A DNA stretch of 59,039 nucleotides, taken from positions 1 to 59,039 of the forward strand of contig JAKOYE010000040.1 in the NCBI GenBank assembly GCA_029780675.1. Direction: 5' to 3'. The DNA is from Actinomycetes bacterium. GTDB taxonomy: Bacteria; Actinomycetota; Actinomycetes; Mycobacteriales; Mycobacteriaceae. Both the position numbers and the translations under genes were made by a program. The notes beneath the pieces were generated by a model, which was given only the letters and a program-made list of their open reading frames with translations, made no database searches and was not told the origin of the DNA. The first letter of the stretch is position 1, and the number at the start of each line of letters is the position of its first letter. Shown in pieces: positions 20,168 through 28,431 of the stretch.

Positions 20168-22222
20168 ATGTCCACACGGCGGCGGCAGATCACCGGTACG
20201 ACGTTGGCTGCGGGGGCTGGGTGGGCTGTCCTGTCTGCCGCCACCGGGATGGTGGCGGCGTTCGTTTCCGGCGCCGCGGTGGCGTCGGCGGATTCTGCTG
20301 ACGAGGGCTCCCCCGATGCGGTCCGGTCCGCCGAGAAGCCATCCCGCGGTACGGCGGCCTCTCGTGAGCCGGCAGCATCCCGGGCGTTCGGCCCGGGCTC
20401 ACGGCCCACGGGCGCGACGGCAGCGGCTCGGGGACCGAAGGTGTCTCCGCCCGCCGTCCGCCGGGTTTCGGCCGCCGGGCCCTCCGCGGTGGCGCAGTCG
20501 CAGGCCGCCCCCGGATCGTCGCTGCGGGCAGCGGCCACCAGGACCGATCCGCTGACGGCTCTGCTGGCCAACTCCGCTCCGCGTCCGGTTGCCGTACAGA
20601 CCGGTCAGGCCCCCGGCGGGATCGTCAGCGGGTCGCTGGACTCCCTCGACGACGACGGCGACCCCGTCGGACTCGCCGTCACCCGCGCCCCGGCGAACGG
20701 CACGGTGACGCTGACCCCGTCCGGTCACTACACCTACACCGCCGACCCGCTACTAGCGCACAGTGATTCGGTCGACTCCTTCCAGGTGACGGCCAGTGAC
20801 GCCGGCGGCGGGTTTCACCTCCACGGGCTCGAGGGGCTGCTGAACCTGCTCCCCCTCGGGCTGGTGGGCTCCGCGGGGCACACCGCCACCACCACGGTCC
20901 GCGTGACCGTCTCGGCGTTCAACAACGCGCCGTCCGCGACACTGCGCGTCGACCCGCCCGACCCGGTCACCGGGGTGCTCACCGGCCGGATTCTCGGCAG
21001 CGATCCCAACGACGACACCCTGACCTATCTGGCCTCTTCGGCACCCGTCAAGGGGGCTGTCACCCTCACCGCCGCGGGGGAATTCACCTACTCCCCCAGC
21101 GCTGAAGCTCTCGCCGTCGCCTCGGCGCCCACCGCGACGGCAGCCGACCGGCGCGACGAGTTCACCGTGTCCATCGAGGACGGCTACGGCGGCAGCGTGG
21201 TCGTTCCGGTGGCGTTCACGTTCGTCGCGGGCGCTCCGAGCCGCGAACTCTCGACGTTCTGCGGTTGCACCCTGATGCCCGCGGACACCGTCTTCCATGC
21301 CGACGTCAGTGCCCTTCCTGTCCTGGCGACGTCGCAGACGTGGACCGACCTGATCGGCGGCACGCTCATCGCCCGTTGGCAAACCACTCCGTGGATGGGG
21401 AGTTCCGCCGGGATGCCGGTCAACGTCGTCGATGCCGACCATCCGACCGAGACCGTCATCTTCAACCGCGGCTACTCGACCACCGGACCCAACATCGACG
21501 ACAGCCCGTACGCCATCCCGGATTTCCCGCTCGTCGAGGGCATGCCCGACGTTCCGGCTTGGGACCGGCATCTCTTGGTGTTCCAGAAGGGCACCTGCAT
21601 ATCCCAGGAGTTGATCAACGTCGCCAACGGGGTCGAACTCCCGGCCGCGGGGATTCTCGACGCGGCGGGCAACGCGGCCTATGCCGCTCTGTGGGGGTCG
21701 ACCTGGATCGCCGAGGCCGGTGTGCACTACGACATGAATTCCCCGCTCTACCCGGCCATTGGAGCGGCGAACGCCTCGAAGCTGCCCTACCTGCCGTTGA
21801 TCCTGCGGCCCGACGACCTTGAACGGGGCGAGATCGACCACATGCTCGGCATCGTGATCGCCAAGGACCGGGGCACCGGCCACGCCTGGCCGGCCCGGGC
21901 CGGTGACGGCACCGGGACCAACCCCGACGGCGTTCCGATGGGCACCGTGTTCCGGCTGCGCGCCGACTTCGATATCACCGATTACGATCCGGCCACCCAG
22001 GTGGTGCTACGCGCCCTGCAACGGCACGGCGCGGTCATCTACGACTCGTTCGGTGAGGGACGGGACGGAGCCGGGCTGCTGGCCATGGGCAACGGCTGGA
22101 CCGGTACCGACCATCTGACCGCTCAGCGGGAGCTCAGCACCATTCCGATCAGCGCCTTCGAGGCGGTCGACGTCCTGAGCCTGGCGGTGGATCCATCCGT
22201 TGGCTGGCAGATCCGAACCTAG
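20168..22222 (+). CDS. secreted Ig/cadherin-like repeat protein with a C-terminal domain of unknown function
   Basis: The 684-residue protein has a signal peptide (~1-42, ending AAVASADS), a disordered Ala/Ser/Arg/Pro-rich stretch to ~135, then two or three Ig-like repeats (~140-355) of the type GSLDSLDDDGDPVGLAVTRAPANGTVTLT with TYTADP and FTYSP strands. The C-terminal ~320 residues begin FCGCTLMPADTVFHADVSALPV and contain RGEIDHMLGIVI and VPMGTVFRLRADFDI, then VVLRALQRHG and AFEAVDV. This pattern recurs in secreted proteins of soil bacteria whose activity is not established; a carbohydrate-active role is possible. The stop shares CTAG with the convergent corA-like gene. Confidence 0.85.
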   Translation: MSTRRRQITGTTLAAGAGWAVLSAATGMVAAFVSGAAVASADSADEGSPDAVRSAEKPSRGTAASREPAASRAFGPGSRPTGATAAARGPKVSPPAVRRVSAAGPSAVAQSQAAPGSSLRAAATRTDPLTALLANSAPRPVAVQTGQAPGGIVSGSLDSLDDDGDPVGLAVTRAPANGTVTLTPSGHYTYTADPLLAHSDSVDSFQVTASDAGGGFHLHGLEGLLNLLPLGLVGSAGHTATTTVRVTVSAFNNAPSATLRVDPPDPVTGVLTGRILGSDPNDDTLTYLASSAPVKGAVTLTAAGEFTYSPSAEALAVASAPTATAADRRDEFTVSIEDGYGGSVVVPVAFTFVAGAPSRELSTFCGCTLMPADTVFHADVSALPVLATSQTWTDLIGGTLIARWQTTPWMGSSAGMPVNVVDADHPTETVIFNRGYSTTGPNIDDSPYAIPDFPLVEGMPDVPAWDRHLLVFQKGTCISQELINVANGVELPAAGILDAAGNAAYAALWGSTWIAEAGVHYDMNSPLYPAIGAANASKLPYLPLILRPDDLERGEIDHMLGIVIAKDRGTGHAWPARAGDGTGTNPDGVPMGTVFRLRADFDITDYDPATQVVLRALQRHGAVIYDSFGEGRDGAGLLAMGNGWTGTDHLTAQRELSTIPISAFEAVDVLSLAVDPSVGWQIRT

Positions 22223-23247
22223 ATCCAGCCCCGCCGTTTGAACGTCAGGAACAACACCACCGACGTCAGCACCGTCAGCGCCGCACTGGTCAGCACGCCG
22301 GCGGTGGTGTCGTATCCGGGATAGGGGACGTTCTGGCCGTACCACCCGGTGACCAGGGTCGGTACCGCGATGATGGCCGCCCATCCGGTGAGCTTCTTCA
22401 TGATGGTGTTCAACCGCGCGTCCTGAAGCGAGAGATTGGTCTCGAACACCGTGGTGATCATGTCCCGCAGCGACTCGGTCCACTCGGCGGCCCTGATGAC
22501 GTTGTCGTAGAGATCCTGGTACCAGCTGGTCAGTTCGGTGCTGTCGTTCGCGTCGGCGCTGCGCCGCATGACGGTGTTGACCACTTCGCGCATCGGCAGC
22601 ACAATCCGCCGCAACTCCACCAGTTCCTTGCGCAGCCGGTAGGTGTCGCGTTGCAGTTGCCGGGTCTGGGTCCTGTCGTCGAAAAGGCCGTCCTCGAGCG
22701 ACTCGATGGCATCATCGAGCTGTTGGACGGTGTCGAACTGCTCCTCGACGACGACGTCGAGAAGTCCGAGCATCAACGCGCGGCTGCCCATCCGCAGCAG
22801 GTCGGCGTTGTCGTCCCAGTGCCGGACGACGTCCTCGATGTCGAGGACGGGCGTTGCGGGATCCGTTTCGCGCCGAACCGTCACCAGTGCGGAATGCAGC
22901 ACGAAGACCGATATTCGGGAGCTGCGCAGCCGCGACTCGATGGAACCGGGCACCTGCTGCCCCAACGCGGTGGCATAGACCGTGAGAAAGGTGTGATCGG
23001 CGTAGCGGGCCGCCCTGGTGCGCTCGCTGTGGTCAAGGGCATCGGCCACCGCCCGGGTACCCAAACCCAGTTCCCCGGCCAGGCGATCGAGCTCATCCCG
23101 TGCGGGATTGCACAGATCGACCCAGACCAGGGAGCCGGGTTCATCGAGGTGCTCGGAGACCGCCGCGAGGGGGAAGTCCTCCGACTTCAGCGTGCCGTCG
23201 ACCCACAGTCGCGTCCGGACCGGCGTCGGCGCAGGTGTGCCGCCGAT
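22219..23247 (-). CDS. corA: CorA-family divalent cation channel, start codon non-canonical
   Basis: CorA proteins form pentameric Mg2+/Co2+ channels. The C-terminus has the two membrane helices (~280-340) with GWYGQNVPYPG in place of the classic GMN signature (here GQN), preceded by a long helical stalk (TQTRQLQRDTYRLRKELVELRRI). The conserved N-terminal domain (VRTRLWVDGTLKSEDFPL, then SLVWVDL) is encoded upstream of the first usable TTG (23064), back to the stop of the stress-protein gene. No ATG, GTG or TTG lies in that stretch. Candidates are ATC at 23247 or ACG at 23226. The coordinate given uses ATC and is uncertain. Confidence 0.75.
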   Translation of the reverse strand: MGGTPAPTPVRTRLWVDGTLKSEDFPLAAVSEHLDEPGSLVWVDLCNPARDELDRLAGELGLGTRAVADALDHSERTRAARYADHTFLTVYATALGQQVPGSIESRLRSSRISVFVLHSALVTVRRETDPATPVLDIEDVVRHWDDNADLLRMGSRALMLGLLDVVVEEQFDTVQQLDDAIESLEDGLFDDRTQTRQLQRDTYRLRKELVELRRIVLPMREVVNTVMRRSADANDSTELTSWYQDLYDNVIRAAEWTESLRDMITTVFETNLSLQDARLNTIMKKLTGWAAIIAVPTLVTGWYGQNVPYPGYDTTAGVLTSAALTVLTSVVLFLTFKRRGWI

Positions 23248-23250
23248 GGG

Positions 23251-23697
23251 TCAGTCTGCGGTGTGGACGATGAGCACGTCGGTCTTGGATCGGCGCGCGA
23301 CATTCGCCGGAACCGAACCGAGCAACCGGCCCGCGATCGTGTTCATGCCGACGTTTCCGACCACCAGCAGGTCCGCACCCACCTCGATGGCCAGATCGAC
23401 CAGTACGTCGACCGGCGCGCCGACGACGGCACGCTCCTCGATGTTGGTGGCACCGGCAGCCTTGGCGCGGTCGGTGGCGTCGTGCAGCAGATCGTAGATC
23501 GGACCGTTTCCGGTGACCTTGTATGCAGCGTCCTTGAGCAGATCGGCGGCGCGGCCGTCTTCGTCGGCCGGGATGTACGCGGTCGCAATGATCAGGGTGG
23601 CATCCGGCCCGGAGGCCAGGTGCGCGGCGCGTTCGACCGCGCGCAGCGAGGAATCCGAGCCGTCCGTGCCCACTACAACGGTGTGGTAACCGCCCAT
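23251..23697 (-). CDS. universal stress protein (Rv1636-like)
   Basis: The 148-residue single-domain UspA protein begins HTVVVGTDGSDSSLRAVERAA and ends with the nucleotide-binding pattern VVGNVGMNTIAGRLLGSVPANVARRSKTDVLIVH (G-2x-G-9x-G-S/T type). Its M. tuberculosis homologue Rv1636 binds cAMP. The start ATG follows GGAGGGTACGA. Its TGA stop is in the same frame as the downstream corA-like coding sequence, with no canonical start between them. Confidence 0.95.
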   Translation of the reverse strand: MGGYHTVVVGTDGSDSSLRAVERAAHLASGPDATLIIATAYIPADEDGRAADLLKDAAYKVTGNGPIYDLLHDATDRAKAAGATNIEERAVVGAPVDVLVDLAIEVGADLLVVGNVGMNTIAGRLLGSVPANVARRSKTDVLIVHTAD

Positions 23698-23871
23698 TCG
23701 TACCCTCCAGGTCCTCGTCGGTGGTCCTCGTCGGGCAAAGTCCGACCAGACCTTGCAACACTATCGGTTCCCCACGTCGTGGGGCTTGTGATCTGTCGGA
23801 CAACCCTCGTCGGTTCATTGTTCGCGCCACATCCCCGCTACGGTTTTGCAGGAATTGAGGGAGCAGGCTGC

Positions 23872-25437
23872 GTGACCACTCTTGTGCGTGAACACCGCGC
23901 GCCCGTCGCTGTGGCTCGGATCGTGCCGCGATCGCGACCGTGGGACGCGATAGCGGTGGCACTGCTCGCGACCTCCCTCAGCGCGGCCGGCGCGGCCCGT
24001 CCGTCGCTGTGGTTCGACGAGGCGGCCACGCTGTCGGCTGGCACCCGTTCCGTGTCGGAACTGTGGAAAATGGTCCTCAACATCGACGCCGTGCACGGCC
24101 TCTACTACCTGCTGATGCACGGCTGGTTCACGGTCTTCCCGACCACCGAGTTCGCCGCCCGGTTGTCCAGTGCGGTGGCCGTCGGCGTTGCGTCGGCCGG
24201 AGTCGTCGTACTCGGCAGGCAGGTGTCCGGCCGGGCCGTGGCGGTGACTGCCGGGGTGCTGTTCGCCGTGCTGCCACGGGTCACCTGGGCGGGAGCCGAA
24301 ACCCGCTCATACGCGCTGACCATGGCCGCCGCGGTGTGGCTGACGGTGGTGTGTCTGGTGGCGCTGCGGCGCGATCGCTGGTCATGGTGGCTGGGCTACG
24401 CGGCCCTCGCGGCAGGTTCCGCGGTGCTCAACGTGTTCCTGGTGCTGATGCTGCCGGTCCATGCGGTGCTGGCCGTCCTGTTCCCCTCGGCGTCTCCCTC
24501 GGCGCCGCGCTCCGGTCGGCACTGGCTGGCTGCCGCCACGGCGGCCGCCGGAGCTGCCGCTCCGGTGCTGATCTTCGCCCAGACCCAACTCTTCCAGGTG
24601 CACTGGATCTCGCCCCTGAGCCGCGACACCGTCGGTGAAATCCTCGGTGAGCAGTACTTCGACCATGCGGTGCCGTTCGCACTGCTCGCGGCGCTGATGC
24701 TGATGTGCGGCCTGCTGTGCGTCGACCAGGTCGGCGCCATCGCGGGTCGGCGACCCATCCGCCTGGTGCTGTTCACCGTGTGCTGGATGGCGATTCCGAC
24801 GATGGCGTTGCTGGTGTACTCGGCGGTGCGGCACCCGATCTATTACCCGCGGTATCTGTCATTCACCGCGCCCGCGATGGCCTTGCTGCTGGGGTTGTGC
24901 GTGGTCGCGGTCTGGCGGTCGCGTCCTGCCATCACCGGAATGCTGCTGCTGTTCGCCGTTGCCGCCGTCCCGAACTATCTGGCCCAGCGCGGTCCGTACG
25001 CCAAGGAGCGAATGGACTACAGCGCGGTGGCCGACGTCATCGACCGCCACGCCGCCCCCGGGGACTGCCTGGTGCTCGACAACTCCGCCGACTGGATGCC
25101 CGGTCCCATCCGTCCGCTGACCGCCGCCCGCCCCGAGGTCTACGCCAAGCTGCGTGACTTCGGGCTCGACCGGACGGCGGTCGAGCGAGACCGGCTGTGG
25201 GACAGCCACGGCGCGGTATGGGCCTGGGCGGACAGGATGCCCGGCTGTCCGGTGCTCTGGACGGTGACCGAGCGCGATCCCACCCGTCCGGACTATGAGC
25301 GCGGCCCGAAGCTGGAACCCGGTCCCCGGCTTGGCCGGGCGATGGCGTACCAGGTGCCCAGCCGCTTCGGCTTCCGTGTGGTGGAGCGGTGGCAGTTCAG
25401 CTTCGCGCAGGTGACGAAGTCGGTGCGCACGGACTGA
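23872..25437 (+). CDS. GT-C family mannosyltransferase (Rv1635c-like)
   Basis: The 521-residue membrane protein has ten or more helices and, near the N-terminus, the catalytic LWFDEAATLS acidic pair of GT-C polyprenyl-phosphate-sugar transferases. The C-terminal ~120 residues are soluble and extracytoplasmic. Its homologue Rv1635c adds the first mannose cap to lipoarabinomannan using polyprenyl-phosphate mannose. Whether this species caps its LAM is not known, so the acceptor is uncertain. The start is GTG 23872 behind GAGGGAG; the much longer upstream open frame is antisense to corA and usp and was rejected. Confidence 0.85.
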   Translation: MTTLVREHRAPVAVARIVPRSRPWDAIAVALLATSLSAAGAARPSLWFDEAATLSAGTRSVSELWKMVLNIDAVHGLYYLLMHGWFTVFPTTEFAARLSSAVAVGVASAGVVVLGRQVSGRAVAVTAGVLFAVLPRVTWAGAETRSYALTMAAAVWLTVVCLVALRRDRWSWWLGYAALAAGSAVLNVFLVLMLPVHAVLAVLFPSASPSAPRSGRHWLAAATAAAGAAAPVLIFAQTQLFQVHWISPLSRDTVGEILGEQYFDHAVPFALLAALMLMCGLLCVDQVGAIAGRRPIRLVLFTVCWMAIPTMALLVYSAVRHPIYYPRYLSFTAPAMALLLGLCVVAVWRSRPAITGMLLLFAVAAVPNYLAQRGPYAKERMDYSAVADVIDRHAAPGDCLVLDNSADWMPGPIRPLTAARPEVYAKLRDFGLDRTAVERDRLWDSHGAVWAWADRMPGCPVLWTVTERDPTRPDYERGPKLEPGPRLGRAMAYQVPSRFGFRVVERWQFSFAQVTKSVRTD

Positions 25438-25481
25438 GACCCGGCCCGGGTTTGCACTGATGTCCGGCTCCGATCACCCGG

Positions 25482-28166
25482 TCAGTTCCCGTTCCAGCGT
25501 CCGGGCTTGCGGCCGGCGTCGGCGGGCGGTGCCTTCTCCGCGGTGCCCTTGGCACTCCCGGTGCTCGGCCCGACCGACCACCCGGTGCCGACGCAGATGA
25601 AGTCCTGCGGCCCGGAGATCGTCTTGGGCAGTGGGATGCCGAAGCCGGGGATGCCGGGAATGGTCAGCTGCGGCGGCGACAGGAAGGTCGCCACGCCCTG
25701 TGCCAGCGCGGGCAGCACCTCAACCGGCGGGGTCGGCAGGCTGGCCGCCGCATCGGCGATGGGTGCGGCCGGCAGCAGCGCGGGCAGTCCGGGCGTCACG
25801 ACACCGCCAGCCGCACCCGGGGTGCCGGGGAACACCGCGGGCGGGGTGCCCGGAACCGGCGGGGTGCCGGGCACAACAGCACCGGGCACTGCAGCCGGGG
25901 GCAACGGCGGAACAGCGGCCGGGACGGCGAGCGGTGCACCCGGCACCGCCGCGCCGGGGCTCGGGACCGCACCGCCCGCGCCGGTCGCGGCGGGCAGCGG
26001 CACCGCGGCCGGCGCCGGGGGGATACCCGCGGCCAGCGATGCGATGGCCTCGGCCGGCAGGCCGGCGAGCTGGGCGACCTGGGTGTCGATATCGTGTCGC
26101 GGCTCCACTCCGCCCGGCCCCGCACCGACGCCTTCACCGGTTCCCGCACCGGCCCCGGCACCGGGGCCTTCCGGACGGATGTTCTCCGACCCGGCTCGGC
26201 CGGCGTTGTCCTCCACCACGGCGGCGGGAACACCCGCTCCGCCGGCGTCGGCCGCCGGGGGTGCCGGGACGGCGGCGGCGTCGGCGACGGGCACACCGCC
26301 CGCACCGGCCGCCGGACCACCGGGAAGCTCGGCCGGCGGGAGGATCGCGGCATCGCCGCCGATCCCGCCCGGTGCGCCGGGAGTCGCCCCAGGCGGAAGA
26401 ACCCCGCCCCCGCTGCCCGGGGCACCGGGGGTTCCGGGAATCACGCCGGGCCCCGCGGGCGGCGGATCGGCGGCCGCAGCACCCGGGACACCGGGCGCGC
26501 CGGCCGGCGGGGTGCCGCCGCTCTGAATCACCGGTGCCGCGGGGGCGCCGGGGGCACCACCCGGAGGCGTTGCGGCACCTGGGAGCACCCCTTCGACCGG
26601 CACACCCGGGATGGTGATGTCCGGAGTGCCGGGGAACTCCAGGCTGCCGCCGTCGAGGCCGGGCGCGCCCGGAACCGGCACGTAGACGCCCGGAACGGCG
26701 GAACTCTCCACGATCGGGGCGGCAGGCACCGCGGCCGGCGGTGCCGGCGGGGTTCCCGCGGCGGCGGCACCCGGAACACCGGGTGTCTCGATGGGCGGGG
26801 CGGGCGGGAGGGCGGCCCCCACCGGAACCTCGCCACCGGGAATGGCGACCGGCGGTGCGGGCGGGGTTCCCGCGGCGGCGGCACCCGGAACACCGGGTGT
26901 CTCGATGGGCGGCACCGGCGGGACACCGGCGGCGCCGGGGGCGTCACCGCCGGGAACCGCACCGGGAGGACCACCGGGGACGCCGGCCTCGCCACCTGCG
27001 GGTGCACCGGGGACGCCGGCCGGGGGTGCCGGCGGAACAGCGGCCCCGCCACCTGCGGGTGCACCGGGGACGCCGGCCGGGGGTGCCGGCGGAACAGCGG
27101 CCCCACCACCTGCGGGTGCACCGGGGATACCGGCCGGAGGTGCCGGCGGAACAGCGGCCCCACCACCTGCCGGCGGACCGGGGATGCCGCCGGGAGGGGC
27201 CGGGGGAAGGGCTGCTCCGGCACCGGCGGGGGGCGCCGGTGCCCCGATCGGAGGCGCGGGCGGGACGGCAGCAGCGTCGGCGATCGGCGCGGATGGCACA
27301 GCGGCCGCCGGACCGGGCACTCCGGCGCCGCCCGCGGCCCCGGCGGCCTGGGAGATCGCGGCCGCCGGATCTCCGGCAGCCGCCGCAGCGGGAATACCCG
27401 GAATGCCCTCCAGACCCGCACCGAGCGCACCGCCACCGAGGACTCCGGCGGTGGCATCGGCGCCTCCGAGGGCCGCAGCGGCGTCGCCCGCGGCGGCGGA
27501 TGCTTCGGCGATCGGGGCGCCGGCCGCTCCAGCGGGGCCCGGAACAGCAGCACCCGGCCCGGGAACAGCGCCCCCGGCGCCAGCCGGCGGGGGTCCGGGA
27601 ACCGCTGCGGGCGGTGCGGGCACGGCGCCACCACCACCGGCGGGCGGGGTACCCGGGACTCCCGCGGGCGGGGTCGGAACACCCGCACCGCCACCAGCAG
27701 GCGGCGTACCCGGAACTCCCGCGGGCGGGGTCGGAACACCCGCACCGCCACCAGCAGGCGGCGTACCCGGAACTCCGGCCGGCGGAGTGGGAACACCGGC
27801 GACGGCGCCACTGCCGGGTGCGCCCGGGGTCGAGGCGGGCGGGATCGCCGCACGGGCGGCCCCGGGAGTGCCGGGGGCACCGGGCGCGCTGGCGGGCGGA
27901 ACCGGGACGCTGCCCGCGACCGATGCCGGGGGCGTCGGACCGCCGGCGGTCGGCGACTTCGGGGTCAGAATCGACGATGCCGCACCCGGCACACCGTTAG
28001 AGAGGTCGGGCGGGCTGGTGATCACGTTCTGCACGATGCTGATGCACGGAACTCCCCCGACGTTGGGGTCGGCAACCGCGAAATGGCCGGCCAGAGGGGC
28101 CGTCCAGAAGAACCCCGCGGTCGCCATCGCTGTCGCCGCCGCCACCCGCGTGGTGGTCCGTGACAT
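25482..28166 (-). CDS. large secreted Pro/Gly/Ala-rich repeat protein
   Basis: The 894-residue product starts at ATG 28166, four codons after an alternative ATG (28178) and behind GGGGAAG. A signal peptide (~1-31, to HFAVADPN) is followed by a short conserved part with one Cys (GGVPCISIVQN). About 750 residues of low-complexity sequence follow, rich in PPAGVPG, GAPAGGGAAVP and similar units with a 19-residue period. The C-terminus (LTIPGIPGFGIPLPKTISGPQDFICVGTGW) holds a second Cys and may pair with the first. It looks like an extended cell-wall or surface protein. Function is unknown. It lies 265 bp downstream of uvrB. Confidence 0.8.
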   Translation of the reverse strand: MSRTTTRVAAATAMATAGFFWTAPLAGHFAVADPNVGGVPCISIVQNVITSPPDLSNGVPGAASSILTPKSPTAGGPTPPASVAGSVPVPPASAPGAPGTPGAARAAIPPASTPGAPGSGAVAGVPTPPAGVPGTPPAGGGAGVPTPPAGVPGTPPAGGGAGVPTPPAGVPGTPPAGGGGAVPAPPAAVPGPPPAGAGGAVPGPGAAVPGPAGAAGAPIAEASAAAGDAAAALGGADATAGVLGGGALGAGLEGIPGIPAAAAAGDPAAAISQAAGAAGGAGVPGPAAAVPSAPIADAAAVPPAPPIGAPAPPAGAGAALPPAPPGGIPGPPAGGGAAVPPAPPAGIPGAPAGGGAAVPPAPPAGVPGAPAGGGAAVPPAPPAGVPGAPAGGEAGVPGGPPGAVPGGDAPGAAGVPPVPPIETPGVPGAAAAGTPPAPPVAIPGGEVPVGAALPPAPPIETPGVPGAAAAGTPPAPPAAVPAAPIVESSAVPGVYVPVPGAPGLDGGSLEFPGTPDITIPGVPVEGVLPGAATPPGGAPGAPAAPVIQSGGTPPAGAPGVPGAAAADPPPAGPGVIPGTPGAPGSGGGVLPPGATPGAPGGIGGDAAILPPAELPGGPAAGAGGVPVADAAAVPAPPAADAGGAGVPAAVVEDNAGRAGSENIRPEGPGAGAGAGTGEGVGAGPGGVEPRHDIDTQVAQLAGLPAEAIASLAAGIPPAPAAVPLPAATGAGGAVPSPGAAVPGAPLAVPAAVPPLPPAAVPGAVVPGTPPVPGTPPAVFPGTPGAAGGVVTPGLPALLPAAPIADAAASLPTPPVEVLPALAQGVATFLSPPQLTIPGIPGFGIPLPKTISGPQDFICVGTGWSVGPSTGSAKGTAEKAPPADAGRKPGRWNGN
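27001..27171 (-). repeat. three tandem 57-bp repeats (19 residues each)
   Basis: Units begin at 27001, 27058 and 27115 and encode PPAPPAG(V/I)PGAPAGGGAAV-like blocks; they differ by only a few bases. The same 57-bp period recurs at 27651 and, as near-identical 62-bp blocks 114 bp apart, at about 26737 and 26851. Confidence 0.85.
27651..27793 (-). repeat. second 57-bp repeat array in the same gene
   Basis: Units start at 27651, 27708 and (partial) 27765, encoding GVPTPPAGVPGTPPAGGGA. Copies 1 and 2 are almost identical, so the array is recent. Confidence 0.85.
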
Positions 28167-28431
28167 GTACTTCCCCATTTCTGTGGTGATCTCCGACGTC
28201 AAACTACAGCCGTGTAAGACCATGGCCCGGCCGACAAATCTGGGGGTTACCGAACCGTGGCCAAGCGGTGCTGCCACGGTTACCGAGGTGGTGTCGGCCA
28301 TGTTCCGGCGACACCAGAGAGCCCGCCACGATGTTTGCGCGACCGATATCACCAGATGGGAAATGTGCAGAGTAGTAGCGGTGTCAATCGCTGCGCTACG
28401 TGTTGCTCACGGCGGGGTCACCCCGCCGGTG

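Noticed and set aside
22651..23871. N-terminal extension of the GT-C mannosyltransferase frame
   Set aside because: It overlaps corA and usp in antisense; the family's first helix starts just after GTG 23872, which has its own ribosome site.
27001..27807. Possible CRISPR array from regularly spaced repeats
   Set aside because: The 57-bp units are contiguous coding repeats without unique spacers, and no cas genes are present.
28167..28431. 265-bp gap between uvrB and the Pro-rich gene as an extra gene or RNA
   Set aside because: It holds a CCGTGGC/GCCACGG stem (28255-28279) and two GGTTACCGA copies but no supported reading frame; it is probably the leader of the Pro-rich gene.
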